Position numbers and translations under genes: made by a program. Shown here piece after piece: positions 41,650-50,071 of a stretch of 64,000 nucleotides of DNA. Below the pieces are notes generated by a model. It searched no databases and was not told the origin of the DNA. It saw nothing but the letters and a program-made list of their open reading frames with translations. The stretch covers positions 992,001 to 1,056,000 of the forward strand of contig NZ_BMKC01000001.1 in assembly GCF_014643775.1 (NCBI RefSeq), read 5' to 3'. How positions within the stretch are numbered: the stretch's first letter is position 1; each line of letters begins with the position of its first letter. This DNA comes from Arenimonas soli. GTDB taxonomy: Bacteria > Pseudomonadota > Gammaproteobacteria > Xanthomonadales > Xanthomonadaceae.

Positions 41650-42843
41650 ATGAGCCTTAGTCCGAATTCCATCGGCATTGTGGGTACGTCCCGCAAGCCC
41701 GACGAACGCCGGTTTCCCGTGCATCCCGACCACCTGCCGCGCTTGCCCGAGGCGGTGCGGCGGCAGATGGTGTTCGAAACCGGCTATGGCGACGCTTTCG
41801 ACGTCTCCGACGGCGAACTCGCCGCCCAGTCCGGCGGCGTGGCGCCGCGGGCGCAGCTGCTGGCGGAGGCCGGCACGGTGGTCATCGCCAAGCCCACCGT
41901 GGCCGACCTGCAGGAACTGCGACCCGGCGGCCTGCTGTGGGGCTACGTGCACTGCGCCCAGCAGCGCGCCATCACCCAGGCCGCCATCGACCGCAAGCTG
42001 ACGCTGATCGCCTTCGAAGACATGTTCGTCTGGGGTCCGGACGGGCGCATCGGCCGGCACACCTTCTACAAGAACAACGAAATGGCCGGCTACTGCGCCG
42101 TGCTGCACGCGCTGGCCCTGAAGGGCATCGACGGCCACTACGGCAACCAGCGCAAGGTGATCATCTTCAGCTTCGGTGCGGTCAGTCGTGGCGCCATCTA
42201 CGCCCTGAAGGCGCATGGCTTCCGCGACATCACCATCTGCATCCAGCGCCCCGACCACGAAGTGCGCGAGGAAGTGCTGGACTGCCACTACGTGCGCCTG
42301 GAAGCCGGCCTGGCCGGCGAGGCCCGCGTGGTGGTGGTCGAACACGACGGCTCGCGCCGCCCGCTGGGTGAACTGATCAGCGAAGCCGGCATCTTGATCA
42401 ACGGCACCTTCCAGAACCCCGCCAGCCCCTTCGACTTCGTCACCGAAGACGAAGCCGGCTGCCTGCGGCCGGGCAGCCTGGTCATTGATGTCAGCTGCGA
42501 TGAAGGCATGGGCTTCCATTTCGCCAAGCCGACGACCTTCGCCGAGCCCATGTTCAAGGTGGGCACGGTGGACTACTACGCCGTCGACCACACGCCCAGC
42601 TACCTGTGGGAAAGCGCGACGCGCTCGATTTCCGCCGCGCTGGTGGTGTACATGGAAACCATGGCCCGCGGCCGCGAAGGCTGGGAGCACGACGGAACCC
42701 TCAGCCGGGCGCTGAACATCGACCGGGGCGTGGTGCAGAAGCCCGGCATCCTCGCGTTCCAGGGCCGCGCGGCGGTGTATCCGCATGGGCCGGCAGCCGA
42801 TCTTGCGGCGGCTGAACCGTTCATCGGCCTTAAGATTGCGTGA
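41650..42843 (+). CDS. N5-(carboxyethyl)ornithine synthase-like dehydrogenase (alanine dehydrogenase/PNT family)
   Basis: A 397-residue NAD(P)-dependent enzyme starting at ATG 41650 behind AAGGA; the frame is open further upstream without coding sense. The N-terminus (G-I-V-G-T-S-R-K-P-D-E-R-R-F-P-V-H) matches the substrate-binding half of alanine dehydrogenase-like enzymes. I-I-F-S-F-G-A-V-S-R-G-A near residue 175 is the nucleotide-binding turn, and V-I-D-V-S-C-D-E-G-M-G-F and V-D-H-T-P-S-Y-L-W follow. The pattern is that of N5-(carboxyethyl)ornithine synthase, which reductively condenses pyruvate with ornithine. Whether that is its reaction here is inferred from family only. Confidence 0.85.
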   Translation: MSLSPNSIGIVGTSRKPDERRFPVHPDHLPRLPEAVRRQMVFETGYGDAFDVSDGELAAQSGGVAPRAQLLAEAGTVVIAKPTVADLQELRPGGLLWGYVHCAQQRAITQAAIDRKLTLIAFEDMFVWGPDGRIGRHTFYKNNEMAGYCAVLHALALKGIDGHYGNQRKVIIFSFGAVSRGAIYALKAHGFRDITICIQRPDHEVREEVLDCHYVRLEAGLAGEARVVVVEHDGSRRPLGELISEAGILINGTFQNPASPFDFVTEDEAGCLRPGSLVIDVSCDEGMGFHFAKPTTFAEPMFKVGTVDYYAVDHTPSYLWESATRSISAALVVYMETMARGREGWEHDGTLSRALNIDRGVVQKPGILAFQGRAAVYPHGPAADLAAAEPFIGLKIA

Positions 42844-42897
42844 ATCCGCGAAAAGTCGAGGTGTTACCCTGAGCTTTCATTCGTTGAAGGAGCCAGG

Positions 42898-44322
42898 ATG
42901 ACGCCGCAAGCGCCGCCGTTCGACGAAATGGGCTGGCCCGACCAGATCCGGCCGCCTTACGCGATGATCGATGCGTGGCTCAAATCCGCCACGCCTGAAC
43001 AGCTGGCGCTCAAGCGCCGTGAGGCCGAAGTCCTGTTCCGCCGCATCGGCATCACCTTCGCGGTGTACACCGAAGGTGGCGACGCCGAACGACTCATCCC
43101 CTTCGACCTGATCCCGCGCGTGATGGCCCAGGCCGAATGGCAGCGCCTGCGCCAGGGCCTGGAGCAGCGCGCCAAGGCCCTGAACGCCTTCCTGCACGAC
43201 GTCTACCACGACCGCGACATCATCCGCGCCGGGCGTATCCCCGAGAAGCTGATCCTGCACAACGCCGAGTTCCGCCCGGAAATGAACGGGCTGGATCTGC
43301 CGGGCCACATCTATTCGCACATCTCGGGCATCGACATGGTGCGCACCGGGCCCGACGACTACTACGTGCTCGAGGACAACTGCCGCACGCCGTCGGGCGT
43401 GTCGTACATGGTGGAAAACCGCGAGGTGATGCAGCGCCTGTTCCCCGATCTGTTCCGCAGGGCGCGGGTGGCGCCGGTGGCGCACTACGCCGACGAACTG
43501 CTGGAAACCCTGCGCTCGGTCGCGCCCGCCAACTGCCACGGCGAGCCCACCGTGGTGCTGCTGACGCCCGGCATCCACAACAGCGCCTACTACGAACACG
43601 CCTTCCTGGCCGACGAAATGGGCATCGACCTGGTCGAAGGCGCCGACCTGCTGGTGCGCAACGACATCTGCTACATGCGCACCACCGCCGGCCTCGAACG
43701 CGTGGACGTCATCTACCGCCGCATCGACGACGACTACCTCGACCCGCTGGTATTCCGCCCCGAATCGGCCCTGGGCGCGCCCGGCCTGCATTTCGCCAGC
43801 CGGGCCGGCAACCTCACCCTCACCAATGCCGTGGGCGCGGGCATCGCCGACGACAAGGCCGTGTACATCCACGTGCCGGAAATGATCCGCTTCTACCTGG
43901 GCGAAGAGCCGCTACTTTCCAACGTGCCCACCTACGACTGCAGCAAGGCCGACGAACTCAAGTACGTGCTTGAACACCTGGACGAACTGGTGGTGAAGGC
44001 CGTCCACGGCTCCGGCGGCTACGGCATGCTGGTCGGCCCGCAGGCCAGCAAGGCGCAGCTGCAGGAGTTCCGCGACCTGCTGAAGACCAAGCCTGAAACC
44101 TATATCGCCCAGCCCACGCTGGCGCTTTCCACCGTGCCCACCTTCGTGGAATCGGGCGTGGCGCCGCGCCATGTTGATTTGCGCCCCTTCGTGCTGTCGG
44201 GCAGCGACAAGGTGCGCGTGGTGCCCGGCGGGCTCACCCGCGTGGCGCTGAAGGAAGGGTCCCTGGTGGTGAATTCGTCCCAGGGTGGCGGTACCAAGGA
44301 CACCTGGGTGCTGGAGGAATGA
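42898..44322 (+). CDS. Circularly permuted ATP-grasp type 2 protein of the Anbu operon
   Basis: A 474-residue protein of the COG2308 group, with the permuted ATP-grasp core. The segments D-V-Y-H-D-R-D-I-I, N-C-R-T-P-S-G-V-S-Y and V-K-A-V-H-G-S-G-G-Y-G-M (about 360-371) are family landmarks. ATP-grasp enzymes join a carboxylate to an amine, so a peptide or amide ligase role is expected. It is the first of four overlapping or adjacent genes (ATP-grasp, alpha-E, transglutaminase, Anbu) that occur together in many proteobacteria. The stop overlaps the next start by four bases. Confidence 0.92.
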   Translation: MTPQAPPFDEMGWPDQIRPPYAMIDAWLKSATPEQLALKRREAEVLFRRIGITFAVYTEGGDAERLIPFDLIPRVMAQAEWQRLRQGLEQRAKALNAFLHDVYHDRDIIRAGRIPEKLILHNAEFRPEMNGLDLPGHIYSHISGIDMVRTGPDDYYVLEDNCRTPSGVSYMVENREVMQRLFPDLFRRARVAPVAHYADELLETLRSVAPANCHGEPTVVLLTPGIHNSAYYEHAFLADEMGIDLVEGADLLVRNDICYMRTTAGLERVDVIYRRIDDDYLDPLVFRPESALGAPGLHFASRAGNLTLTNAVGAGIADDKAVYIHVPEMIRFYLGEEPLLSNVPTYDCSKADELKYVLEHLDELVVKAVHGSGGYGMLVGPQASKAQLQEFRDLLKTKPETYIAQPTLALSTVPTFVESGVAPRHVDLRPFVLSGSDKVRVVPGGLTRVALKEGSLVVNSSQGGGTKDTWVLEE

Positions 44323-45263
44323 TGCTCGCAAGGACCGCAGGCGACCTGTTCTGGCTGGCGCGCTACATGGAGCGGGCCGATTACGTGGCGCGGCTGCTGC
44401 AGGTGGCCGGGCACATGAACGCCGTGCGCGTGGACACCAACCGCAGCAGCGAATGGGAATCGGCCATCGTCGCGTCCGGCTGCCGGGAAAGCTTCAACGC
44501 CGCCGGCGACACCCCGGACGAAGAAAGCGTCATCCGCTTCCTGGCCTTCGAGCGCGACAATCCCTCGTCCATCGTCAACTGCATCGAAACCGCCCGCCGC
44601 AACGCGCGCTCGGTGCGCACCTCGCTGACCACCGAGATGTGGGAAGCGGTGAACCAGACCTCGATCGAACTGACCGATTTCATCCAGACCCCGCTCGACG
44701 CCGACCGCCTGGCCGAGTTCCTGGATTGGGTGAAGGCGCGCGTGGGCCTGTTCCACGGCGTGTGCTCGAACGGCATGCTGCGGCGCGACAGCTTCTGCTT
44801 CATCCGCACCGGGCAGTTCCTGGAGCGCGCCGACAATACCGCCCGCCTGCTGGACGTGAAGTACCACGTGCAGCTGCCCGACGTCAGCGACGTCGGCGGC
44901 GTGGTCGACTACTACCAGTGGCTGGCGATCCTGCGCGTGGTCGGCGCCCGCCGCGCCTACCGGGTGCTGTTCAAGGGCAGGGTGCAGCCGGCGCACGTGG
45001 CCGAGCTGCTTATCTCGCGGGATGTCTTCCCGCGTTCGCTGGCGTTCTGCTACGAGCAGATCACCCAGCACCTGGACGCCATCAAGGCCCAGGACCCGCA
45101 GCTGGCGTCCGACGCCAAGCGCCACGCGCACGCCATGTATGCCCACCTCCGCTTCGCCAACATCGACACGGTTATCGAAGACGGCCTGCACGAATACCTT
45201 ACCGATGTGATCGACCGCACCCGCGACCTGGGGGCCGAGATCGCCAAGGGACACTTGTTCTGA
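44319..45263 (+). CDS. Alpha-E domain protein of the Anbu operon
   Basis: A 314-residue, almost wholly helical protein of the COG2307 (alpha-E) family. It starts with L-A-R-T-A-G-D-L-F-W-L-A-R-Y-M-E-R-A-D-Y, whose W-x2-R-Y-x-E-R-A box recurs at residues 161-172 (R-T-G-Q-F-L-E-R-A-D-N-T). No enzyme activity is known. Its constant genomic partnership with the permuted ATP-grasp protein, here a four-base overlap, suggests one complex. The stop shares a base with the transglutaminase ATG (TGATG). Confidence 0.92.
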   Translation: MMLARTAGDLFWLARYMERADYVARLLQVAGHMNAVRVDTNRSSEWESAIVASGCRESFNAAGDTPDEESVIRFLAFERDNPSSIVNCIETARRNARSVRTSLTTEMWEAVNQTSIELTDFIQTPLDADRLAEFLDWVKARVGLFHGVCSNGMLRRDSFCFIRTGQFLERADNTARLLDVKYHVQLPDVSDVGGVVDYYQWLAILRVVGARRAYRVLFKGRVQPAHVAELLISRDVFPRSLAFCYEQITQHLDAIKAQDPQLASDAKRHAHAMYAHLRFANIDTVIEDGLHEYLTDVIDRTRDLGAEIAKGHLF

Positions 45264-46078
45264 TGCTGCTCACCATCGCCCACGACACGCGTTACCACTA
45301 CGGCCAGCCTGCCTGGCTGGTGGTGCAGGCCCTGCGGCTGTGGCCGGCGCCCAGCGCCAGCCAGCAGGTGAAGTCCTGGCGGGTGGAGGTCAACGGCAAG
45401 CTGTTGCCGTCCACCGGGGTGGATGGTTTCGGCAACCCGGTGGCCACGCACGCCATCGATCGCCAGATCAGCGACCTGCACCTGTCGGTGCGCGCCCAGG
45501 TGCGCACGCTCGACAAGAGCGGCGTGCACGGCGAGGACGCCGGCGGCCTGCCGCCGATGTTCTTCCTCAAGCCCACGCCGCTGACCCTGCCTTCGCCGGG
45601 CATCATCGCCCTGGCCGACGCCGCGGCGGGCGAGGGCGGCGGCCTGGAGTGCGTGCACCGGCTGGTCAATGCCGTGCGCGACCAGGTGGACTACGTAAGC
45701 GACACCACCCACGCCGAAACCAGCGCCGCGGAGGCCTTCGCCGCCGGTACCGGCGTTTGCCAGGACCACGCCCAGGTGCTTATCGCCGCGGCCCGCCACC
45801 TGGGCTACCCGGCCCGGTACGTCAGCGGCTACCTGTGCCCGATGGAGGTCGGTTACCCGGCCGCCAGCCATGCCTGGGCCGAATTGTTCGTCGATGGCCT
45901 GGGCTGGGTGGGTTTCGACCCGGCCAACCGGGTGTCGCCGGACGAACACTACGTGCGCGTGGCCTGCGGCCGCGACTACCGCGACGCCGCCCCCGTGCGC
46001 GGCCTGCGCCGGGGTGGCGACGACGAAACCCTGGATGTCAGTGTGAACATCACGCAATTGGCGCAGACTAGCCAATAG
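45263..46078 (+). CDS. Transglutaminase-like protease of the Anbu operon
   Basis: A 271-residue protein with an N-terminal beta domain (about 1-110) and a transglutaminase/protease core with an intact Cys166 (G-V-C-Q-D-H), His203 (S-H-A-W-A-E) and Asp219 (F-D-P-A-N-R). It could cleave or form amide bonds, perhaps trimming or attaching the product of the ATP-grasp partner. It is translationally coupled to the alpha-E gene by TGATG. The protein has no signal peptide, so it acts in the cytoplasm like its partners. Confidence 0.92.
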   Translation: MLLTIAHDTRYHYGQPAWLVVQALRLWPAPSASQQVKSWRVEVNGKLLPSTGVDGFGNPVATHAIDRQISDLHLSVRAQVRTLDKSGVHGEDAGGLPPMFFLKPTPLTLPSPGIIALADAAAGEGGGLECVHRLVNAVRDQVDYVSDTTHAETSAAEAFAAGTGVCQDHAQVLIAAARHLGYPARYVSGYLCPMEVGYPAASHAWAELFVDGLGWVGFDPANRVSPDEHYVRVACGRDYRDAAPVRGLRRGGDDETLDVSVNITQLAQTSQ

Positions 46079-46105
46079 CGTTCGCGTTCGATGGAGAATC
46101 CCTAA

Positions 46106-46849
46106 GTGACTTATTGCGTTGGCTTGCTGCTTGACGAGGGCCTGGTGATGCTGGGCGACACCCGCACCAATGCCGGGTTCGACAACATTTCCTGCTTTTC
46201 CAAGCTGCAGAAGTTCCACGTGCCGGGCGAGCGCCTGATGGCGACGCTGACGGCCGGCAACCTGGCGATTTCCCAGGCCGTCATCAACCTCATCCAGGAC
46301 GGCTTGCCCGACCCGGAAACCGGCAACGTCGAAACCATCTACACCGTGCCCACCATGTTCCGCGCCGCGGCGCTGGTGGCCGAGGCCGTGCGCCGGGTGC
46401 ACCGCACCCACGGCGAGGCGATGAAGCAGCAGGACGTGTCCTTCGATGTTTCGATCATGCTGGGCGGCCAGATCGCCGGCCGCACGCTGCGCCTGTTCCA
46501 CATCTACGCCGCCGGCAATTTCATCGAAGCCACGGCCGACACGCCCTACCTGCAGATCGGCGAGCACAAGTACGGCAAGCCCATGCTCGACCGCGCCGTC
46601 ACCCGCGGCACGTCGCTGGAGGAGGGCGTGAAGCTGTCGCTCATTTCCATGGACTCGACCCTGCGTTCGAACCTTAGCGTCGGCATGCCGCTGGACCTGC
46701 TGGTTTACCGCAACGACAGCATCGACGACATCGTGGAGCAGCGGCTGGACGAAGACGATGCCTACTTCGCCATGGTCCGCGAACGCTGGTCGAAGGCGCT
46801 GGTCGAGGCACACCAACAAATCCCGGCGCCTGACTGGCTGTCGCCGTAA
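46106..46849 (+). CDS. Anbu proteasome-like peptidase
   Basis: A 247-residue Ntn-hydrolase of the Anbu type (COG3484). It starts at GTG 46106, giving fMet-Thr-Tyr-Cys; the Thr directly after Met is the expected catalytic N-terminal nucleophile, exposed by Met removal without a propeptide. L-G-D-T-R-T-N-A-G near residue 16 and K-L-Q-K-F near 33 supply the conserved Asp and Lys of the beta-subunit fold. R-S-N-L-S-V-G-M-P-L-D-L supplies the late catalytic residues. Anbu forms an open helical assembly. It follows the ATP-grasp, alpha-E and transglutaminase genes, its standard companions. Confidence 0.93.
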   Translation: MTYCVGLLLDEGLVMLGDTRTNAGFDNISCFSKLQKFHVPGERLMATLTAGNLAISQAVINLIQDGLPDPETGNVETIYTVPTMFRAAALVAEAVRRVHRTHGEAMKQQDVSFDVSIMLGGQIAGRTLRLFHIYAAGNFIEATADTPYLQIGEHKYGKPMLDRAVTRGTSLEEGVKLSLISMDSTLRSNLSVGMPLDLLVYRNDSIDDIVEQRLDEDDAYFAMVRERWSKALVEAHQQIPAPDWLSP

Positions 46850-46865
46850 TCTCCGGACAAAAACA

Positions 46866-47624
46866 ATGAAGCAGCTGGCCGACACTTTCTGGAACATCCG
46901 CGGCGTGTTCCGCGTCGTTGGCATCAACATCGGCACGCACATGTCGGTGGTCAGGCGCGGCAATGGCCGCTTCGTCATCATCGACGGCTGCGACCTCGAC
47001 GACGCCCAGCGCCAGCAGCTGATGGCGCTCACCGGCAACGGCGAAAAGGTGGATGCGGTGGTCCACGTGCATCCGTTCCACACGATGTACGTGGAGGCCA
47101 TGCACGCGCTGTTCCCGGCGGCGGCGCTGTACGGCACCGCACGCCATCGCGAAAAGGCGCCGGCGCTGCCGTGGTCGCAGACGCCGGTCGAAACCTGGGG
47201 AGACGACCATCCGCTGGCCGACCTGCTCAACCTGTCCGTGCCCGAGGGCGTTGACTTCGTCTGCGCCGACGAGCGCGTGCACGTGGCCTCGGTGCTGGTG
47301 CGCCACCGGCAAAGCGGCATCGTGCACGTGGACGACACCTTCAACGTGATGGCCGCGTCCGGAACGCTGGGCAAGATCCTGCCGCAGTCGTCGCTGCGCA
47401 TGCACCCCATGCTGTCGCGTGCGCTGACGCAAAGCGCCGGCGCCGCCGACGCCTACGCCGGCTGGGCGCGCTGGCTGGCCTCCGCCTGGTCGAAGACCTC
47501 CATCGTCTGCGCCGCCCATTCCGCCGTGCGGGAGCTGCCCGCCGGCGGCTTCAAGAAGGAAGTGGAAGATGCGCTGGCGAAAGTCGCCGACGTCCTGGAC
47601 CGCCATCGCAAGCGCTTCGGCTAG
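46866..47624 (+). CDS. MBL-like (DUF4336-type) protein next to Anbu
   Basis: A 252-residue protein from ATG 46866, 16 bases after the Anbu stop and probably in the same transcript. H-V-H-P-F-H (67-72) supplies a HxHxxH metal motif. The preceding strand (F-V-I-I-D-G-C), the later V-H-V-D-D-T-F-N-V and a final A-A-H-S-A-V suggest a divergent metallo-beta-lactamase fold like DUF4336 proteins. The assignment is tentative. Its position as a fifth gene makes it a candidate extra member of the Anbu system in this organism. Confidence 0.75.
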   Translation: MKQLADTFWNIRGVFRVVGINIGTHMSVVRRGNGRFVIIDGCDLDDAQRQQLMALTGNGEKVDAVVHVHPFHTMYVEAMHALFPAAALYGTARHREKAPALPWSQTPVETWGDDHPLADLLNLSVPEGVDFVCADERVHVASVLVRHRQSGIVHVDDTFNVMAASGTLGKILPQSSLRMHPMLSRALTQSAGAADAYAGWARWLASAWSKTSIVCAAHSAVRELPAGGFKKEVEDALAKVADVLDRHRKRFG

Positions 47625-47639
47625 GGTCGGGCGGCGGCG

Positions 47640-47984
47640 TCAGGCGTCGAGCCCCAGCGTGTCGCCGGCAAGCGACAGCGTTCCGGCGACCAGGAGGGCG
47701 GCGGCCAGCACGTAGGGCAGCGCGCCCAGCCAGGCCGAATCGGGCAGTGCCTGCAGTTGCGGCCACGCCTGCGCCAGCACGCTGATCCCGGGCAGGGCCA
47801 GGGCCGTGACGCCGGCCACCAGCACGACAGCGAGGCTGAGCAGCCTGCGCGCCCGTTCCCGGCGGCGCAGGCGGTCCAGGGTGGCGCGGACGAAGGCTTC
47901 GTCGTATTCACTTCGTTGTACGCGCGTCGCCCAGGCATCCAGGGCGAGATCAAGATCGTCGCGGCGATCGGGGTCATTGTTCAT
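47640..47984 (-). CDS. Small two-helix membrane protein, possible anti-sigma partner
   Basis: A 114-residue protein from the ATG at 47982-47984, placed well after GGAGGG; an ATG six bases upstream is possible. A soluble, acidic-basic N-terminus (about 1-45, D-D-L-D-L-A-L-D-A-W and R-R-R-E-R-A-R-R) precedes two hydrophobic helices (about 46-70 and 87-108). Starting inside the end of the ECF sigma gene and coding for a protein with a cytosolic head and membrane anchor fits an anti-sigma factor. No zinc motif is seen, so this rests on position. Confidence 0.75.
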   Translation of the reverse strand: MNNDPDRRDDLDLALDAWATRVQRSEYDEAFVRATLDRLRRRERARRLLSLAVVLVAGVTALALPGISVLAQAWPQLQALPDSAWLGALPYVLAAALLVAGTLSLAGDTLGLDA

Positions 47985-48501
47985 CGGCATAGCCCTCCAG
48001 GGCGTCGCGCAGGCGCCGCTTGGCGCGCTGTACGTGTGATTTGACCGTGCCAAGCGGCCAGCCGGTCAGGTCGGCGATTTCGCCGTGGCTCAGGCCACCG
48101 AGGCTCGACAGCACGATGGCGTGGCGCTGCGCCGGGGGCAGGGCCGAGATGGCGTGGTCGAGGTCGATGCGTGGCCCCAGCGCCTGGGCCTGGTCCGGGT
48201 CCGGCAGGTCGGTTTCGTCATCCTGCCCTTGCTTCCTGCGGCGTTGCTGCTTCGCATTGAGCCGGTAGGCGATGGTGCACAGCCAGGCGCGGAAGCTGCC
48301 GCCGCGAAAGCCCGCCAGCTTCTGCCAGGCCAGCAGGAAGGTGGCCTGGCACAGGTCGTCGGCCGTGGCATGGTCGGTCAGCCGCCGCATCAGGGCGCGG
48401 ACCACGCCCTGGTGCCGTCGCACCAGGCACTCGAACGCGGGCATGTCGCCCAGGGCGGCCGCTTCGACCAGGCGGGCATCAAGGCCCGCATCGTCGTCCA
48501 T
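47974..48501 (-). CDS. ECF sigma factor
   Basis: A 175-residue sigma-70 family protein. Region 2 is R-R-H-Q-G-V-V-R-A-L to C-Q-A-T-F-L-L-A-W-Q-K (about 28-65), with the basic K-Q-Q-R-R-R-K-Q after it. Region 4 is L-P-P-A-Q-R-H-A-I-V to G-T-V-K-S-H-V-Q-R-A-K (about 115-165). It overlaps the upstream membrane-protein gene by ATGA and the downstream putative anti-sigma gene, so four genes form one coupled operon led by a serine hydrolase. It is unrelated in sequence detail to the ECF factor at 20.5 kb. Confidence 0.9.
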   Translation of the reverse strand: MDDDAGLDARLVEAAALGDMPAFECLVRRHQGVVRALMRRLTDHATADDLCQATFLLAWQKLAGFRGGSFRAWLCTIAYRLNAKQQRRRKQGQDDETDLPDPDQAQALGPRIDLDHAISALPPAQRHAIVLSSLGGLSHGEIADLTGWPLGTVKSHVQRAKRRLRDALEGYADEQ

Positions 48502-48881
48502 CAGCCGCGGTGCCAGAAGCGCCAGAAGACAAGGTGCATCAGGCCCAGCGCCGCCGGCATCACCGACACCGCCAGGAAGGCCTGCCGGCCTGCGGGGTCC
48601 TGCAGCGGCAGCAGCCAGCCCAGGGCCGCGACCACGACCGCCAGCACGCCAAAGACGATGGCGCGCCGCAGGTCGAGGCGCTTCGGGTCGACGGCGGCCA
48701 CCAGCCGCGACCAGACCTCGGCGGGAAGCTCGGCGCCGCCGTCCATGGCGGCGCGCAGGGTTTGCTGCAGGGCCTTTCGGCCCTGGTCGCGGTGCACCAG
48801 CCAGGCCCTGAAAGCGAACAGGGCGACGACCAGCAACGTCATCGGGACCAGGATGTCGGGGTTGAACTCGGTGATGTTCAT
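48501..48881 (-). CDS. Two-to-three-helix membrane protein (DUF6249-like)
   Basis: A 126-residue protein. An N-terminal hydrophobic helix (I-L-V-P-M-T-L-L-V-V-A-L-F-A-F) is followed by a basic cytosolic segment (R-D-Q-G-R-K-A-L-Q-Q-T-L) and two more hydrophobic stretches (about 72-92 and 100-120). The arrangement matches DUF6249 proteins, which often sit beside ECF sigma genes. It overlaps both neighbours by four bases. A role in signal reception for the sigma factor is possible but not shown by the sequence. Confidence 0.75.
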   Translation of the reverse strand: MNITEFNPDILVPMTLLVVALFAFRAWLVHRDQGRKALQQTLRAAMDGGAELPAEVWSRLVAAVDPKRLDLRRAIVFGVLAVVVAALGWLLPLQDPAGRQAFLAVSVMPAALGLMHLVFWRFWHRG

Positions 48882-49972
48882 GGGTTTGCTCCGGCCTGCA
48901 TCTGCAGGAAGGCGTGGACGGCGGGGTTTTCATACAGTGCGGCGACGGTATCGCGGACCACCGCCATGCCGCCTGCGCCATTGGTAAGCACCACGATGCC
49001 AAACTGGCGCTCGGGGACGATAAGCACGAAAGCGCGCTCGCCCCAGTCGCCGCCGCCGTGGAAGAACACGGTTTCGCGCTTGGTTTCGTATCTCACCCAG
49101 CCCTGGGCGAAACCCATGCGCCGTGGGCAGGCGTCACCCTCCAGCCGGCCGGGCTGGCACAGCTGCGAGGAAACGTCGTGGTCGATCAGCCATCGCCTTT
49201 GTGCCACGTCGGCCGAAAGGCCGTCGCCGCGGACCACGCTGGCGGCGAAGCGGGCGTAATCGCCGATGCTGCTGTGCAGGTCGTCGGCCGCGGACGCCTG
49301 CTGGCGGACATCGGGTTCGCCCCCGCTGCCGTCCGGGCCGCGGGGGGCGGCGACATGGCCTTCGAACCAGGCTTGCCCGGTGAACGCCGTGCGGTGCATG
49401 CCGGCCGGCTTGAAGACCAGGCGCTCGGCCAGGGCTTCCAGGGGCATGCCCGCGGCGTGCTGCAGGTAGCGCGCGACGTACTCGAAGCCCTCGCCGGAAT
49501 AACTGGGCCGGGATCCGGGCGGCCACTGGATGGCCAGCACGTCGTCGGTTTCGTGGCGCCAGTTGGGAAAGCCGCACTGGTGCGACAGGCAGAGGCGGGC
49601 GGTCAGTTCGTCGCGCCGTGGGTCGGCGGCGATGTCGGGGTCGGTCCAGTGTCCGGTCATGGGCGCGTCCAGAGCCGCCAGCCCCTCGCTCGCCGCCCGC
49701 AGGGCCACTTCGGCGGTAACCGGCTTGGTCAGCGAGGCCACGTTGTAGAGCGTGTCCTTCGTCGCGGGCACGCCTTCGGCCTGCTCGCCCCGCACTAGGG
49801 TCCACTGCACCTGGCCATCCCGGATCAACGCCACGCCGGCGCTGGGGGTGCCGCTTTGCGCCAGCCACTGCGGCATCTGTCCGGCGAGTGTTTCCCTGGC
49901 CTCATCGGCCGCCGGGGCCAGTCCCGGGTTTGCCACCAAAAGCATTGCCATCACCAGTCGTCCCCGTCGCAT
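48878..49972 (-). CDS. Exported serine hydrolase (class C beta-lactamase family)
   Basis: A 364-residue protein with a signal peptide (to A-P-A, about residue 21). Its serine hydrolase domain has Ser80-Leu-Thr-Lys83 (SxxK), Tyr158-Ser-Gly160 in the YxN place and His305-Gly-Gly307. A Y-S-G second box, with Gly for Asn, occurs in esterase-type members, so a carboxylesterase or peptidase is more likely than a beta-lactamase. It is the first gene of the four-gene overlapping operon with the membrane protein, ECF sigma and putative anti-sigma. Its product may be part of the signal that the sigma system monitors in the periplasm. Confidence 0.85.
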   Translation of the reverse strand: MRRGRLVMAMLLVANPGLAPAADEARETLAGQMPQWLAQSGTPSAGVALIRDGQVQWTLVRGEQAEGVPATKDTLYNVASLTKPVTAEVALRAASEGLAALDAPMTGHWTDPDIAADPRRDELTARLCLSHQCGFPNWRHETDDVLAIQWPPGSRPSYSGEGFEYVARYLQHAAGMPLEALAERLVFKPAGMHRTAFTGQAWFEGHVAAPRGPDGSGGEPDVRQQASAADDLHSSIGDYARFAASVVRGDGLSADVAQRRWLIDHDVSSQLCQPGRLEGDACPRRMGFAQGWVRYETKRETVFFHGGGDWGERAFVLIVPERQFGIVVLTNGAGGMAVVRDTVAALYENPAVHAFLQMQAGANP

Positions 49973-50071
49973 AACTCACTCCATCAGCCTTGCGCGGCGC
50001 CACGTCGGCGCTGCTTGTGTTGACTGGAGGGCAGGACAGGGGTGTTTGGATGCAGCCGGCAGCGGGTTTCG

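Noticed and set aside
49972-50071. Possible tRNA or regulatory RNA between the serine hydrolase and trmY
   Set aside because: No cloverleaf, T-loop consensus or terminator could be found in this gap.
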